From Glaciecola amylolytica (GTDB taxonomy: Bacteria > Bacteroidota > Bacteroidia > Flavobacteriales_D > Crocinitomicaceae): a stretch of 64,000 nucleotides of DNA. Below, in pieces: positions 9,734 through 17,445 of the stretch. The notes beneath the pieces are model-generated. The model made no database searches. It saw nothing but the letters and a program-made list of their open reading frames with translations, and was not told where the DNA came from. How positions within the stretch are numbered: position 1 is the first letter of the stretch; each line of letters opens with the position of its first letter. The position numbers and the translations under genes were made by a program. The stretch is taken from NCBI GenBank assembly GCA_003856375.1, contig CP034120.1, positions 992,001-1,056,000 on the forward strand, written 5' to 3'.

Positions 9734-10336
9734 ATGGAAAAGATTTTTGAAGCCATCTATCATTTGATTCGTTTGGCAAGCGGGGAAGAAAATGCTGAAG
9801 CAGTTAACAAACTGTCGGATGAAACGAAGCTTGCATTTATTTCCATATTGGAGCGCAAAGAATTTCCAAAAGGATACGTACTGGGAGTTCCGGGAAAAGT
9901 AGCCGATGAGGTTTATCTTCTTGAAAAAGGATTAATGTGCAATTTTATGTTGGTTGATGGTAAAGAGGTTGGAGTCGGATTTTATGCAGAAGGAGGAATT
10001 GGCGGAGATATTATCAGTTTCCTAACAAGAAATGCATCCAGAAGAACCGTCCGTTTACTGGAACCTTCAATACTATGGGTGATTAACAATGAGAAACTGG
10101 AACAATTTTACAAGGAGAATGTGGAAGCTGAACGTATCGGGAGATTGTTGTATAACTATGTGATTATTACTCAACAGCAGCGCATTGAAGATCTGGTGTT
10201 TGAATCTGCCCAAATCCGTTATCAAAAATTAAAAGACCGTTTTCCTGAAATTATTCATCGTTTACCGCTTCATTTTGTAGCAACCTTTCTTGGAATTACT
10301 CAAGAAACCTTGAGCCGTATCCGCTCACAGAAATAA
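9734..10336 (+). CDS. Crp/Fnr family transcriptional regulator
   Basis: A 200-residue protein with an N-terminal cyclic-nucleotide-binding-type beta roll (about 25-120) and a C-terminal winged helix. The recognition helix reads T-Q-E-T-L-S-R-I-R. Its E-x-x-S-R pattern is the one FNR uses to read TTGAT half-sites, unlike the R-E-x-x-x-R of Crp. Only one Cys is visible, so an FNR-type iron-sulfur cluster is ruled out and the signal is unknown. Two perfect TTGAT-N4-ATCAA palindromes start 2 nt after its stop codon, in the promoter of the next gene. It most likely controls that esterase. No such box was seen in its own upstream region. Confidence 0.9.
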   Translation: MEKIFEAIYHLIRLASGEENAEAVNKLSDETKLAFISILERKEFPKGYVLGVPGKVADEVYLLEKGLMCNFMLVDGKEVGVGFYAEGGIGGDIISFLTRNASRRTVRLLEPSILWVINNEKLEQFYKENVEAERIGRLLYNYVIITQQQRIEDLVFESAQIRYQKLKDRFPEIIHRLPLHFVATFLGITQETLSRIRSQK

Positions 10337-10338
10337 AT

Positions 10339-10374
10339 TTGATATTTATCAATTTCTTTTTTGATTTACATCAA
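10339..10374 (+). promoter_or_regulatory. Two tandem FNR-type operator palindromes
   Basis: TTGATATTTATCAA at 10339-10352 and TTGATTTACATCAA at 10361-10374 are both exact matches to TTGAT-N4-ATCAA. Their centres are 22 bp apart, two helical turns. From a start site predicted from the -7 box at 10397-10404, the boxes sit near -42 and -64, the usual positions for class II and class I activation. The upstream Crp/Fnr protein has the matching E-x-x-S-R recognition helix. Confidence 0.75.
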
Positions 10375-10396
10375 GGAGATCCTGTTTTTGGGCATC

Positions 10397-10404
10397 TAAA
10401 TTTG
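10397..10404 (+). promoter_or_regulatory. Bacteroidota -7 promoter box of the esterase gene
   Basis: TAAATTTG is an exact match to the Bacteroidota primary-sigma -7 consensus TAnnTTTG, 16 nt before the esterase ATG. No clear -33 TTG is seen at the usual distance, as expected for an activator-dependent promoter. Confidence 0.6.
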
Positions 10405-10420
10405 TGCAAATCGAAAAACT

Positions 10421-11578
10421 ATGAGAAAAACTAATCTTGTATTAGGTATCCTTATGACAGTGATACTTCATACAAACTCTTTTGCGCAATGGCAGAACAA
10501 GAGCTTTACACATCAAGGAAACACAAGACAATATCGTGTTTACAAATCTCCAAATTACAATGCATCCGTACCGGCATCTCTGGTAATTACATTACATGGA
10601 TTGGGTGATGACATGACCAATTTTAGTGGAATAGGAATGAATCAGATTGCGGATACGGCGAATATTATTGTGGTTGTACCACAAGCTGTTTCCGATGCGT
10701 TGGCAGGAACAGCCTGGAACTCAGGTACAGGAATGCTCGGATATTTCCCCAATTCCTCAATCAATGATGTTGGGTTTATCAATACTTTATTGGATACGAT
10801 TCAAGCAAATTATGCGATCAACCCGAATCGGGTTTATGCCTGTGGCTTTTCTATGGGAGGCTTTATGACGAATAGACTTGCCGTTGAGCTTAATAGTCGA
10901 TTTACGGCTTTCGCAACCGTATCAGGAACCTTCGGGACAGGTTTAACGAGCTACAATCCGAATAGTCCTGTTTCTATTGCTCATTTTCACGGAACTTCAG
11001 ACGGAACGGTTCCATTTGCCGGAAACGCTTCCGGAATTGGGGCAGACTCATTGGTTCATTTTTGGGCAGCGAATAATCAATGTAATCCGGTGCCACAACA
11101 TATTTCCATTCCTGATACGCAGAGCGATGGTTATACCGTAGACCAGTATATTTATTCGGGTGGTGAAGATAACAGCTCTGTTGAGTTTTTTAAAGTGACT
11201 GGTGCAGATCATGTTTGGCTTACTCCTGCGAACGATATTTCGTATACAAAGGAAATCTGGAAATTCTTCAATAAGCACAAAACAAAGCCTGCAACCGCTG
11301 GAATGAATGAATTTGATTCGAATGCTGTGTACGAGATTTACCCAAATCCTGCAAGTGAATATCTGACTCTGAAGTATACAGGTGAGAATACTAATCAATC
11401 AGTTCAATTCTCACTGGTTGATTTAACCGGGAAAACAGTTTTTTCTTCTTCAGCAGATTTTTCAAATGGTATCGCTACGATAGTGCTTCCTTCCATTGAC
11501 TTTAAAAAAGGGATTTATTTGTTGAAATTGAAGAACGACGGCAATCAGGATTTTGTTAAACGCGTTTGCATAGAATAA
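10421..11578 (+). CDS. Secreted PHB-depolymerase/feruloyl-esterase-type hydrolase with T9SS sorting domain
   Basis: A 385-residue alpha/beta hydrolase. An N-terminal signal peptide ends near N-S-F-A-Q. The oxyanion region is T-L-H-G-L-G-D-D, the nucleophile elbow G-F-S144-M-G-G, a candidate Asp lies in H-G-T-S-D-G-T-V-P, and the catalytic His is probably in G-A-D-H-V-W. The layout is that of LpqC/PHB-depolymerase esterases, which cleave polyester or feruloyl esters. The last 80 residues, starting Y-E-I-Y-P-N-P-A-S-E-Y, form a type A T9SS sorting domain, so the enzyme should be secreted or surface-bound by type IX secretion. Its promoter carries two FNR-type boxes, suggesting control by the upstream regulator. 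Confidence 0.9.
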   Translation: MRKTNLVLGILMTVILHTNSFAQWQNKSFTHQGNTRQYRVYKSPNYNASVPASLVITLHGLGDDMTNFSGIGMNQIADTANIIVVVPQAVSDALAGTAWNSGTGMLGYFPNSSINDVGFINTLLDTIQANYAINPNRVYACGFSMGGFMTNRLAVELNSRFTAFATVSGTFGTGLTSYNPNSPVSIAHFHGTSDGTVPFAGNASGIGADSLVHFWAANNQCNPVPQHISIPDTQSDGYTVDQYIYSGGEDNSSVEFFKVTGADHVWLTPANDISYTKEIWKFFNKHKTKPATAGMNEFDSNAVYEIYPNPASEYLTLKYTGENTNQSVQFSLVDLTGKTVFSSSADFSNGIATIVLPSIDFKKGIYLLKLKNDGNQDFVKRVCIE

Positions 11579-11688
11579 TGAGTTAAGCAGAATAGGTGAG
11601 GAGGATTTGGTGCAATCTGCTTCAAATCTTCCACCTAAAAGTTAAAACTTCCAATCATTCATTAAATAAAAATGATGAATTTTGTTCT

Positions 11689-12129
11689 GTGAAAAACAAA
11701 GAACAATTTAAAGTGTATGTTGCTGCATATTTAGTGTTGATTCAAAACGACCAAATTCTATTGCTGCGACGATTCAATACCGGATATCAGGATGGAAAAT
11801 ACAGTTTGGTTGCCGGACATTTGGACGGAGGAGAAACTGTTGAAGAATGTATTATTCGAGAGGCTAAGGAGGAGGCAGATATCGATTTGTCTCAGGAAGG
11901 TCTTCAGGTGAAACACATCATGCATCGCAAGGCATCTGATCGTGAATATATGGATGTATATCTTGTGGCTACCATGTGGAATGGAAACGTACAAAACATG
12001 GAACCGCATAAATGTGATGATCTGAGTTGGTTTCCTTTATCTGCTTTACCCGAAAACCTAATCGCTGAAGTGAGATTTGCTCTGGAAAAAATTCAACAAG
12101 GCATCTTTTTTAGTGAAGTTGGCTGGTAG
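11689..12129 (+). CDS. Nudix hydrolase
   Basis: A 146-residue Nudix protein from a GTG start at 11689. The open frame extends upstream to a GTG at 11596, but the family normally begins a few residues before the V-Y-V-A-A-Y-L-V-L strand, so the shorter form is preferred. The Nudix box is complete: G-H-L-D-G-G-E-T-V-E-E-C-I-I-R-E-A-K-E-E-A. These enzymes hydrolyse nucleoside diphosphates linked to another moiety, often oxidised nucleotides or nucleotide sugars, using divalent metal. It lies 110 nt after the esterase and ends at a strong terminator. The substrate cannot be told. Confidence 0.85.
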   Translation: MKNKEQFKVYVAAYLVLIQNDQILLLRRFNTGYQDGKYSLVAGHLDGGETVEECIIREAKEEADIDLSQEGLQVKHIMHRKASDREYMDVYLVATMWNGNVQNMEPHKCDDLSWFPLSALPENLIAEVRFALEKIQQGIFFSEVGW

Positions 12130-12139
12130 TTATAAAAAG

Positions 12140-12169
12140 AAAAAAGCGTTATTGTAGTAACGCTTTTTT
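12140..12169. terminator. Bidirectional rho-independent terminator
   Basis: A perfect 12-bp inverted repeat (aaaaaagcgtta and taacgctttttt, 6-nt loop) provides an A tract on one side and a T tract on the other. It sits between the Nudix gene and the convergent ABC permease gene. Confidence 0.9.
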
Positions 12170-12192
12170 CTTTCGGAGAAGATTATCAATTC

Positions 12193-12960
12193 TTACATCC
12201 GCTTTTTATACACTTTCATGGCAAAGAAATAGGCCACAACAGTGATCCCGACGCACCAGGAGAGTGCAATCCAGATTTCATTACCTACCGGCTGCTTAGA
12301 AAGCAGGGCACGGATGGTTTCTACGATTGAAGTCACAGGCTGATTTTCAGCAAAGGCACGAACACCTGCCGGCATTGAGCTGGTTGGCACGAACGCAGAG
12401 CTGATTAAAGGCAGAAAGTGAATCGGGTAGGCAATCGCAACAGCTCCATCAACAGATTTTGCGGACAATCCGGCAATAACTGCAATCCAGGTCAAAGCAA
12501 GCGTAAATAATGTCAGAATACCGCCCACAGCAAGCCAGGACAATACTCCTGCAGGCGAACGAAAACCCATAATGAGAGCCACGAGGACAATGACGATAAT
12601 CGAAATAACGTTCGATAACAAAGAGGTCAGAACATGTCCCCACAATGCGGCAGAACGGGAAATCGGCATAGAGTGAAATCGTTCAAAAATTCCGCGCTGC
12701 ACATCGTTAAACAAACGGAAACAGGTATAACCGATACTATTTGCAATGGCAATGAGCAATATGCCGGGCAAGAGGTAATTCACGTAGTTGTCCGTTCCGC
12801 TTTCAATGGCGCCGCCTAAAACATAGACAAACAGCAGCATCAATGCAACCGGCATAATGGCAACCGTTACGATGGTATCCATGCTGCGAAAGACATGGCG
12901 CATGGAACGTCCAAGCATTACACCCATATCTCTGAAAAAATAATTAGTTGAAGTTTCCAT
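12193..12960 (-). CDS. ABC-2 type transporter permease (DrrB-like)
   Basis: A 255-residue membrane protein with about six hydrophobic helices, typical of the ABC-2/DrrB permeases that export drugs, polyketides or lipids. The frame is open further upstream, but the ATG at 12960 lies 2 nt after the stop of the ATPase gene, and another ATG at 12972 would overlap it. Either gives translational coupling, and I chose 12960. The motif F-N-D-V-Q-R-G-I-F-E-R-F-H-S-M-P-I-S-R matches the cytoplasmic coupling segment of DrrB-type permeases. It forms an exporter with the preceding ATPase. The substrate is unknown. Confidence 0.88.
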   Translation of the reverse strand: METSTNYFFRDMGVMLGRSMRHVFRSMDTIVTVAIMPVALMLLFVYVLGGAIESGTDNYVNYLLPGILLIAIANSIGYTCFRLFNDVQRGIFERFHSMPISRSAALWGHVLTSLLSNVISIIVIVLVALIMGFRSPAGVLSWLAVGGILTLFTLALTWIAVIAGLSAKSVDGAVAIAYPIHFLPLISSAFVPTSSMPAGVRAFAENQPVTSIVETIRALLSKQPVGNEIWIALSWCVGITVVAYFFAMKVYKKRM

Positions 12961-12961
12961 A

Positions 12962-13735
12962 TTATTGTTCATTTTTTTTACCGATGATCGCAAGGAAAAT
13001 CTCTTCCAAAGTCGGCTGTTTTTCAATGTATTCCACTTTTGCGGGCGGGAACTGTTTTTTTAGCTCATCCAGCGTGCCGCTCACGATGATCGTACCATTA
13101 TGAAGAATGGCAATCCGATCTGCCAGGTTTTCGGCTTCCTCCAGGTATTGAGTTGTCAGGAACACGGTTGTGCCGCTATTGGCCAGTTCTTTGACAATTT
13201 TCCATACTTCAATACGCGCCTCAGGATCAAGACCGGTAGTCGGTTCATCCAGAAAAACGAGCTGCGATTTCCCTACAAGACTCATAGCAATGTCGAGTCT
13301 CCGGCGCATTCCTCCCGAATAAGTAGAAGTCTTTCGGTCGGCAGCATCGGTCAAACCAAAGCGATTGAGTAAATCGATCACAACCTGACGTGGATTCTCC
13401 AAATGCCGCAATCGGGCAATCATCATTAGATTTTCCCTTCCGGTTAGAATTTCGTCCACAGCTGCAAATTGACCTGTGAGACTGATTGATTTTCGCACAT
13501 TTTCCGGGTTCAACATAACGTCAAAACCGTTAACGACTGCGGTTCCGCTGTCTTGTTTCAGCAAAGTGGTGAGGATTTTGATGATGGTTGTTTTGCCGGA
13601 ACCATTGGAACCAAGTAAAGCAAAAATACTCCCGTTTTTTACCTGAAGATCAACACCATTCAACACCGGAACGTTCTTATAGGATTTCTTCAGGTCTTTT
13701 ACCGAAATAGCAATTTCATGATGTGACATATTCAT
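12962..13735 (-). CDS. ABC transporter ATP-binding protein (DrrA-like)
   Basis: A 257-residue ATPase with Walker A G-S-N-G-S-G-K-T-T, signature Y-S-G-G-M-R-R-R-L, Walker B L-V-F-L-D-E-P-T-T-G-L-D-P and the C-terminal extension seen in drug-resistance ATPases (DrrA/CcmA type). It powers the neighbouring permease. Two in-frame ATGs, at 13735 and 13729, are possible. The first is 4 nt after the stop of the XRE/pentapeptide gene, so the three genes form a compact operon read leftwards. Confidence 0.93.
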   Translation of the reverse strand: MNMSHHEIAISVKDLKKSYKNVPVLNGVDLQVKNGSIFALLGSNGSGKTTIIKILTTLLKQDSGTAVVNGFDVMLNPENVRKSISLTGQFAAVDEILTGRENLMMIARLRHLENPRQVVIDLLNRFGLTDAADRKTSTYSGGMRRRLDIAMSLVGKSQLVFLDEPTTGLDPEARIEVWKIVKELANSGTTVFLTTQYLEEAENLADRIAILHNGTIIVSGTLDELKKQFPPAKVEYIEKQPTLEEIFLAIIGKKNEQ

Positions 13736-13739
13736 TGCT

Positions 13740-14627
13740 TTAAGCTGTTAATACTGTTAAACCTGTCAAATCTGCTTTCCCGTTCTTCAAAAAGGCATAA
13801 GTGATCTTATCCACTTTGCAGTCAACGAACTGAACTTTGTTCAATTTCCGGTTGTTCTTAAAGAACGTGTTGAGCAGCGTTGCATCCTGAAATTTCACCC
13901 GTGTAAATGAGCAATTTTCAAAGAAGCAGTCTTCCAAAGTCCCTTCGAAAACAACATCGGAAATTTGTGATGTGTGAAAGGAAGTCCGGTTCCATACGGC
14001 ATCAGTGAGCATATTCTTCGCGAAACCTCCGGATTTGAACTCCATTCCGGAAAAATCGGTATTGGAGAAATCACAATTTTCAATGTAGCTTTTTGAAAAC
14101 TCAGTTTGTTTCAATAAACAGTCCTTAAAAAGATTATTGATGAGGTAGGAATTCTGAACCTGACTGTTGCTGATATCCGATTGTGTGAAATCACAAGCGT
14201 CAATATTGTTGCTTCTTAGCTGAAGTCCGGATAAATCAGAACCTACAAACAGACAGCGCTGCATATTCGAATACTTAAAGCGTTCATGCAGATTTTTCAA
14301 TCCGGAAAAGTCTGTATCGACCAGGTTTTCCCGGGACATATCCCAGGTAGGCTTTTTCTTCTGATCTCCGGCCGGAGCTTGTAAAGCCTCAGTGTTTGAA
14401 GTTTCAGAAGGTGCGCTTTGAAAGCTTTCCGAGAAATAGTTCAGATCGACACCGAGAATTTCTGCAAGACGATTAAATGTAATAATGTCCGGCATGGATT
14501 CTCCTCGTTCCCATTTTCCCACGGCCTGCGGACTGATGAACAAGCGCTCGGCAAGTTGTGCTTGCGAGATATTTACTTTCTTTCGTGCTTCGGTAATCTT
14601 GTTACCAATAATCATAGACGTTAACAT
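13740..14627 (-). CDS. XRE-family HTH protein fused to pentapeptide repeats
   Basis: A 295-residue protein. Residues about 8-66 are an XRE helix-turn-helix (I-S-Q-A-Q-L-A-E-R-L-F-I-S-P-Q-A-V-G-K-W-E-R-G). After a linker, residues about 100-285 form a long series of pentapeptide-like repeats (for example C-D-F-T-Q-S-D-I-S, C-D-F-S-N-T-D-F-S), which fold as a right-handed quadrilateral beta helix. ATGs at 14627 and 14615 are both possible. It is the first gene of the operon with the DrrAB-like exporter. The likely role is regulator of the exporter, with the repeat domain as sensor or DNA mimic; this is inference. Confidence 0.88.
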   Translation of the reverse strand: MLTSMIIGNKITEARKKVNISQAQLAERLFISPQAVGKWERGESMPDIITFNRLAEILGVDLNYFSESFQSAPSETSNTEALQAPAGDQKKKPTWDMSRENLVDTDFSGLKNLHERFKYSNMQRCLFVGSDLSGLQLRSNNIDACDFTQSDISNSQVQNSYLINNLFKDCLLKQTEFSKSYIENCDFSNTDFSGMEFKSGGFAKNMLTDAVWNRTSFHTSQISDVVFEGTLEDCFFENCSFTRVKFQDATLLNTFFKNNRKLNKVQFVDCKVDKITYAFLKNGKADLTGLTVLTA

Positions 14628-14666
14628 AGAAATTTCGTATTTGTTTATTTGAATTAGACGACCTTA

Positions 14667-14764
14667 CAAAGGTATTTCCGATTCATTTTTGGAACGGAGA
14701 AAACACCAACACGATTTGTTGTAATCCCGCTATTTATAGTTGTTATTTGACAACTGACAGTTGT
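14667..14764 (-). promoter_or_regulatory. Candidate promoter and operator of the XRE/ABC operon
   Basis: On the minus strand TACCTTTG (14667-14674) is an exact TAnnTTTG -7 box, about 40 nt before the XRE start; no good -33 box is seen. Further upstream, ACAACT-GAC-AGTTGT (14750-14764) is a perfect inverted repeat with another AGTTGT half-site at 14738-14743, a plausible regulator site. The rest of the 371-nt gap up to the next gene at 14999 shows nothing I recognise. Confidence 0.35.
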
Positions 14765-14998
14765 ATTTTTCAAAATTTAAGGATAATGCTTTTTTCCGTG
14801 AATGAAAAATGATTTTTTTCAAAAAAGAAGCGCTCATAGAAGCGGTGTTTTGTCCTTTTGTTTTTAGTGTCTTCATGAACAGTGTTTTGGAAAAAAAGAG
14901 CTGTTTGTTTCATCGGAATCAGTTGCAGTTTCATCTAATTTGTATTTTTGATAAGCGTCGCAGATAAGACGCACTGTAATCATATAAATCAGAATCGG

Positions 14999-16054
14999 AT
15001 GATGAATTTTAGGAAGGGAAGTGTTGAGGGCAAACAGGTGTGTTATTTGTTGCTGATTGTTTTTGGATTGAATTCCTGTGGAGAACAAACACAAGCGCAA
15101 CCAAAACAAGGGGAAGTTCTGAAGATTGCTTCAGATGCGAAAAAAGTCATTCCGACTCCTGCCGAAAAAAAGGAGGAACTGGTGATTTTCGATATGATGC
15201 CGGTGGACGGAAATGAAGAAATAGGGTTCATTTCTCTTTCGGATATTCATCCTGTCAGCGAACATCCGGATTCACTGGCAATCCCCGATATTTCTGAAAA
15301 ACCAATCGATTCTGTCCGATATTTTAAGCTGAATAAGGAATACCGGAAGCGTTTTCTTACCGCAACAGGAATTTCGGAAACAGACAAGGTCTTTATGTTC
15401 GATTATTCGACGAATGCATTGGTGTCGCTTCCTGTAAAGAAGCTGAATGTCGTAGCAAACCTCAATATATATTCATCGGATGAAGATGCGCCGTTTTCCC
15501 AATTCGATTATATGTTCGGATTTGAAGTCAGCAGAAAAGACCTGAAAGGATTTGACAGTGAGTATTTTGGTGATGTTTTGGTTTCTGTTGGGAAGGAGAA
15601 CCCTTTTGAAAGAGGGAAATTAAAGCCGATCGTTTGGAGAAAAACGGACAAAAAGCAGTTTCCTCTTGCAAAAATGAGCAAAGAAGGAATCAAGCGAAGT
15701 AGTCAATTTACCGTCGCAAATACATACACCTTTACGAAAGATTCACTGCAATACTACGTACAGGAATTGTCAAAAGAAGAAAGTTCCCCTGCCAGAAGAT
15801 TGCTTGTTTTGAATACTAAAACGGACAAAGTGGTTTTTGAACGCGTTTATGAAGAAAGTGAAGGAGTAGGTTTGGCGCCGTTGAATCATAAGGATAAGGA
15901 ATATGACTTTGTCAATCAATGGACCGGGCAGTTGTTTAAAGATAGAGCGCCTGTTATTTTTGGTTTTCAGTATTTTTCATTCGGTTGTCCTGAAATTTCG
16001 TTCATGGATAGAAAATTGAAAGATATATACCTCAATTGCGATAACAGACATTAA
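14999..16054 (+). CDS. Lipoprotein of unknown function
   Basis: A 351-residue protein. The open frame begins earlier with a TTG, but the ATG at 14999 (or 15002) gives a proper lipoprotein signal: charged start, hydrophobic core L-L-L-I-V-F-G-L and lipobox L-N-S-C-G. The mature part is acidic and lysine-rich without a domain I recognise, so it is probably an outer- or inner-membrane-anchored periplasmic lipoprotein. Its stop codon directly abuts the ATG of the MepB gene, so the two are cotranscribed and probably translationally coupled. Function unknown. Confidence 0.8.
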   Translation: MMNFRKGSVEGKQVCYLLLIVFGLNSCGEQTQAQPKQGEVLKIASDAKKVIPTPAEKKEELVIFDMMPVDGNEEIGFISLSDIHPVSEHPDSLAIPDISEKPIDSVRYFKLNKEYRKRFLTATGISETDKVFMFDYSTNALVSLPVKKLNVVANLNIYSSDEDAPFSQFDYMFGFEVSRKDLKGFDSEYFGDVLVSVGKENPFERGKLKPIVWRKTDKKQFPLAKMSKEGIKRSSQFTVANTYTFTKDSLQYYVQELSKEESSPARRLLVLNTKTDKVVFERVYEESEGVGLAPLNHKDKEYDFVNQWTGQLFKDRAPVIFGFQYFSFGCPEISFMDRKLKDIYLNCDNRH

Positions 16055-16561
16055 ATGACTGAAGTATTAGACCGGATTACAAATTCAGTATTCGGAAAAT
16101 TGGGATTAAATCTGGCAGATATTGAACCGGATCCGGAATGTGAAGCGTATTCGGGAGTCAATTTCCGTCTGAATGAGCGGAGAGTTAAATTCCGGAAAGC
16201 TAAAATCACACCGAAAAAAACAGGACTCTTCGTTACCTTGTGGAAACGGAATTCAACCGGTGAAACAGCACCTTTTTCGACTTCAGAACCAATTGATTTT
16301 TATATCATAGCAGCCGAAAAGGATCAAAATCTGGGCTTTTTTCTTTTTCCGAAAGCTGTTTTGGCGGAAAAACGGATTCTGACAGAGAACGGAAAAGAAG
16401 GGAAACGTGGTTTCAGGGTTTATCCTGTCTGGGATCTTCCGGAAAGTAAACAAGCCGAAAAGACCAGAAACTGGCAAAACGACTTTTTTGTTGACCTGAC
16501 TTCAAATGAAAAAGCGGGTGTCGCAGCATTCAAAAGTTTATTTTTTGATAACATGGAATGA
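16055..16561 (+). CDS. MepB family protein
   Basis: A 168-residue protein matching the MepB family along its length: Y-S-G-V-N-F-R-L-N, K-F-R-K-A-K-I-T-P-K-K-T-G-L-F-V-T-L-W-K-R, I-D-F-Y-I-I, F-F-L-F-P-K-A-V-L and G-K-R-G-F-R-V-Y-P-V-W-D. The family is named after the third gene of the Staphylococcus mepRAB operon, and its activity is not known. It starts with zero spacing after the lipoprotein stop. No mepA-type efflux gene is nearby. Confidence 0.88.
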   Translation: MTEVLDRITNSVFGKLGLNLADIEPDPECEAYSGVNFRLNERRVKFRKAKITPKKTGLFVTLWKRNSTGETAPFSTSEPIDFYIIAAEKDQNLGFFLFPKAVLAEKRILTENGKEGKRGFRVYPVWDLPESKQAEKTRNWQNDFFVDLTSNEKAGVAAFKSLFFDNME

Positions 16562-16641
16562 TTCGCTTCGAAAGAGTGAATTCAGTATCTTTAATCAGAT
16601 TCGAACGAATACCAAAAACGTAATCATAAAAAGGGAATGAT

Positions 16642-17055
16642 ATGAAGAGAACAGCAAAAGCACATTGGTCCGGAACCCTGAAAGAAGGAAAGGGAGAATT
16701 GACAACTCCGAGCGGAATTTTAAATAACAGCAACTACAGTTTCAAAACGCGTTTTGAAGAAGGCGTGAGCGGAACCAACCCGGAAGAATTACTTGCAGCG
16801 GCTCATGCGGGATGTTTTACCATGGCGGTTGGAGCTGCTTTGACCCAAAAAGGAATTACAGAGATCGATTTGAATACGGAAGCTGCCGTTTCGATGGAAG
16901 GACTTAAAATTACAGGAGTTCATTTGACAATCAGCGGAACGGTTGCCGGAATTTCACAAGATGAATTCAATGCGATTACAAAAGAAGCAGAGAAAAACTG
17001 TCTGATCTCTCAGGCATTGAGTATTCCGATAACTTCCGAAGCAAAATTAGGATAA
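16642..17055 (+). CDS. OsmC/Ohr family peroxiredoxin
   Basis: A 137-residue OsmC-type protein. The N-terminal strand K-A-H-W-S-G, the P-E-E-L-L-A-A-A-H-A-G-C-F-T-M-A helix with the first redox Cys, and K-N-C-L-I-S-Q-A-L with the second Cys are all present. Such enzymes reduce organic hydroperoxides through a Cys pair, usually with lipoylated partners. The length is normal for OsmC. It is followed by a terminator, and no regulatory gene lies next to it. Confidence 0.93.
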   Translation: MKRTAKAHWSGTLKEGKGELTTPSGILNNSNYSFKTRFEEGVSGTNPEELLAAAHAGCFTMAVGAALTQKGITEIDLNTEAAVSMEGLKITGVHLTISGTVAGISQDEFNAITKEAEKNCLISQALSIPITSEAKLG

Positions 17056-17082
17056 CAGAAAACCACACAAGATTTGTTTTAT

Positions 17083-17116
17083 AAGCCATCTCACAGAAAA
17101 TGAGGTGGCTTTTTTG
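17083..17116 (+). terminator. Rho-independent terminator after the OsmC gene
   Basis: An 11-bp stem with one G-T wobble (aagccatctca, 17083-17093; tgaggtggctt, 17101-17111), a 7-nt loop and a T run. It ends the OsmC transcript. Confidence 0.85.
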
Positions 17117-17445
17117 TATTATTCACACTCAGTGACACTTTGGAAGTGTAACACCCGAATCTTCCCGCAGATGCACAGATATTTGCTCGGCTACCGCACT
17201 CGCTTTCGAATTGTTATGAGATACATCTTTGGAAAAGATAAAGAGTGCCTCTATGTCTGTGTATCTACGAAAGAAAATAAGAATGGGTGCGAATCGCGAT
17301 TCATTCCTCATTTCTCCTGAATGTGCAAAAAACTGATCCTGCGGTAGCACGTTTTGTTTTCGGCCTGCCCATTTTTGCCACAGTTCACTTTTCTCCATTC
17401 GCGATAAGAGTAAGTGACCATTATTATTCACTTAAAAACAAATAA
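17117..17445. other. Intergenic region with no gene recognised
   Basis: About 330 nt between the OsmC terminator and the next lipoprotein. Open frames on both strands (up to 100 codons on the minus strand) show no family features and no ribosome-binding site, so I do not call them. It probably carries the promoter of the following gene, but I see no convincing TAnnTTTG box. Confidence 0.4.

Noticed and set aside
11596-11688. Longer N-terminus for the Nudix protein, from a GTG at 11596
   Set aside because: The extra 31 residues have no match to the family, and the usual N-terminal strand begins after 11689.
17129-17431. Minus-strand frame of 100 codons after the OsmC terminator
   Set aside because: No recognisable protein pattern and no start signal; treated as non-coding.
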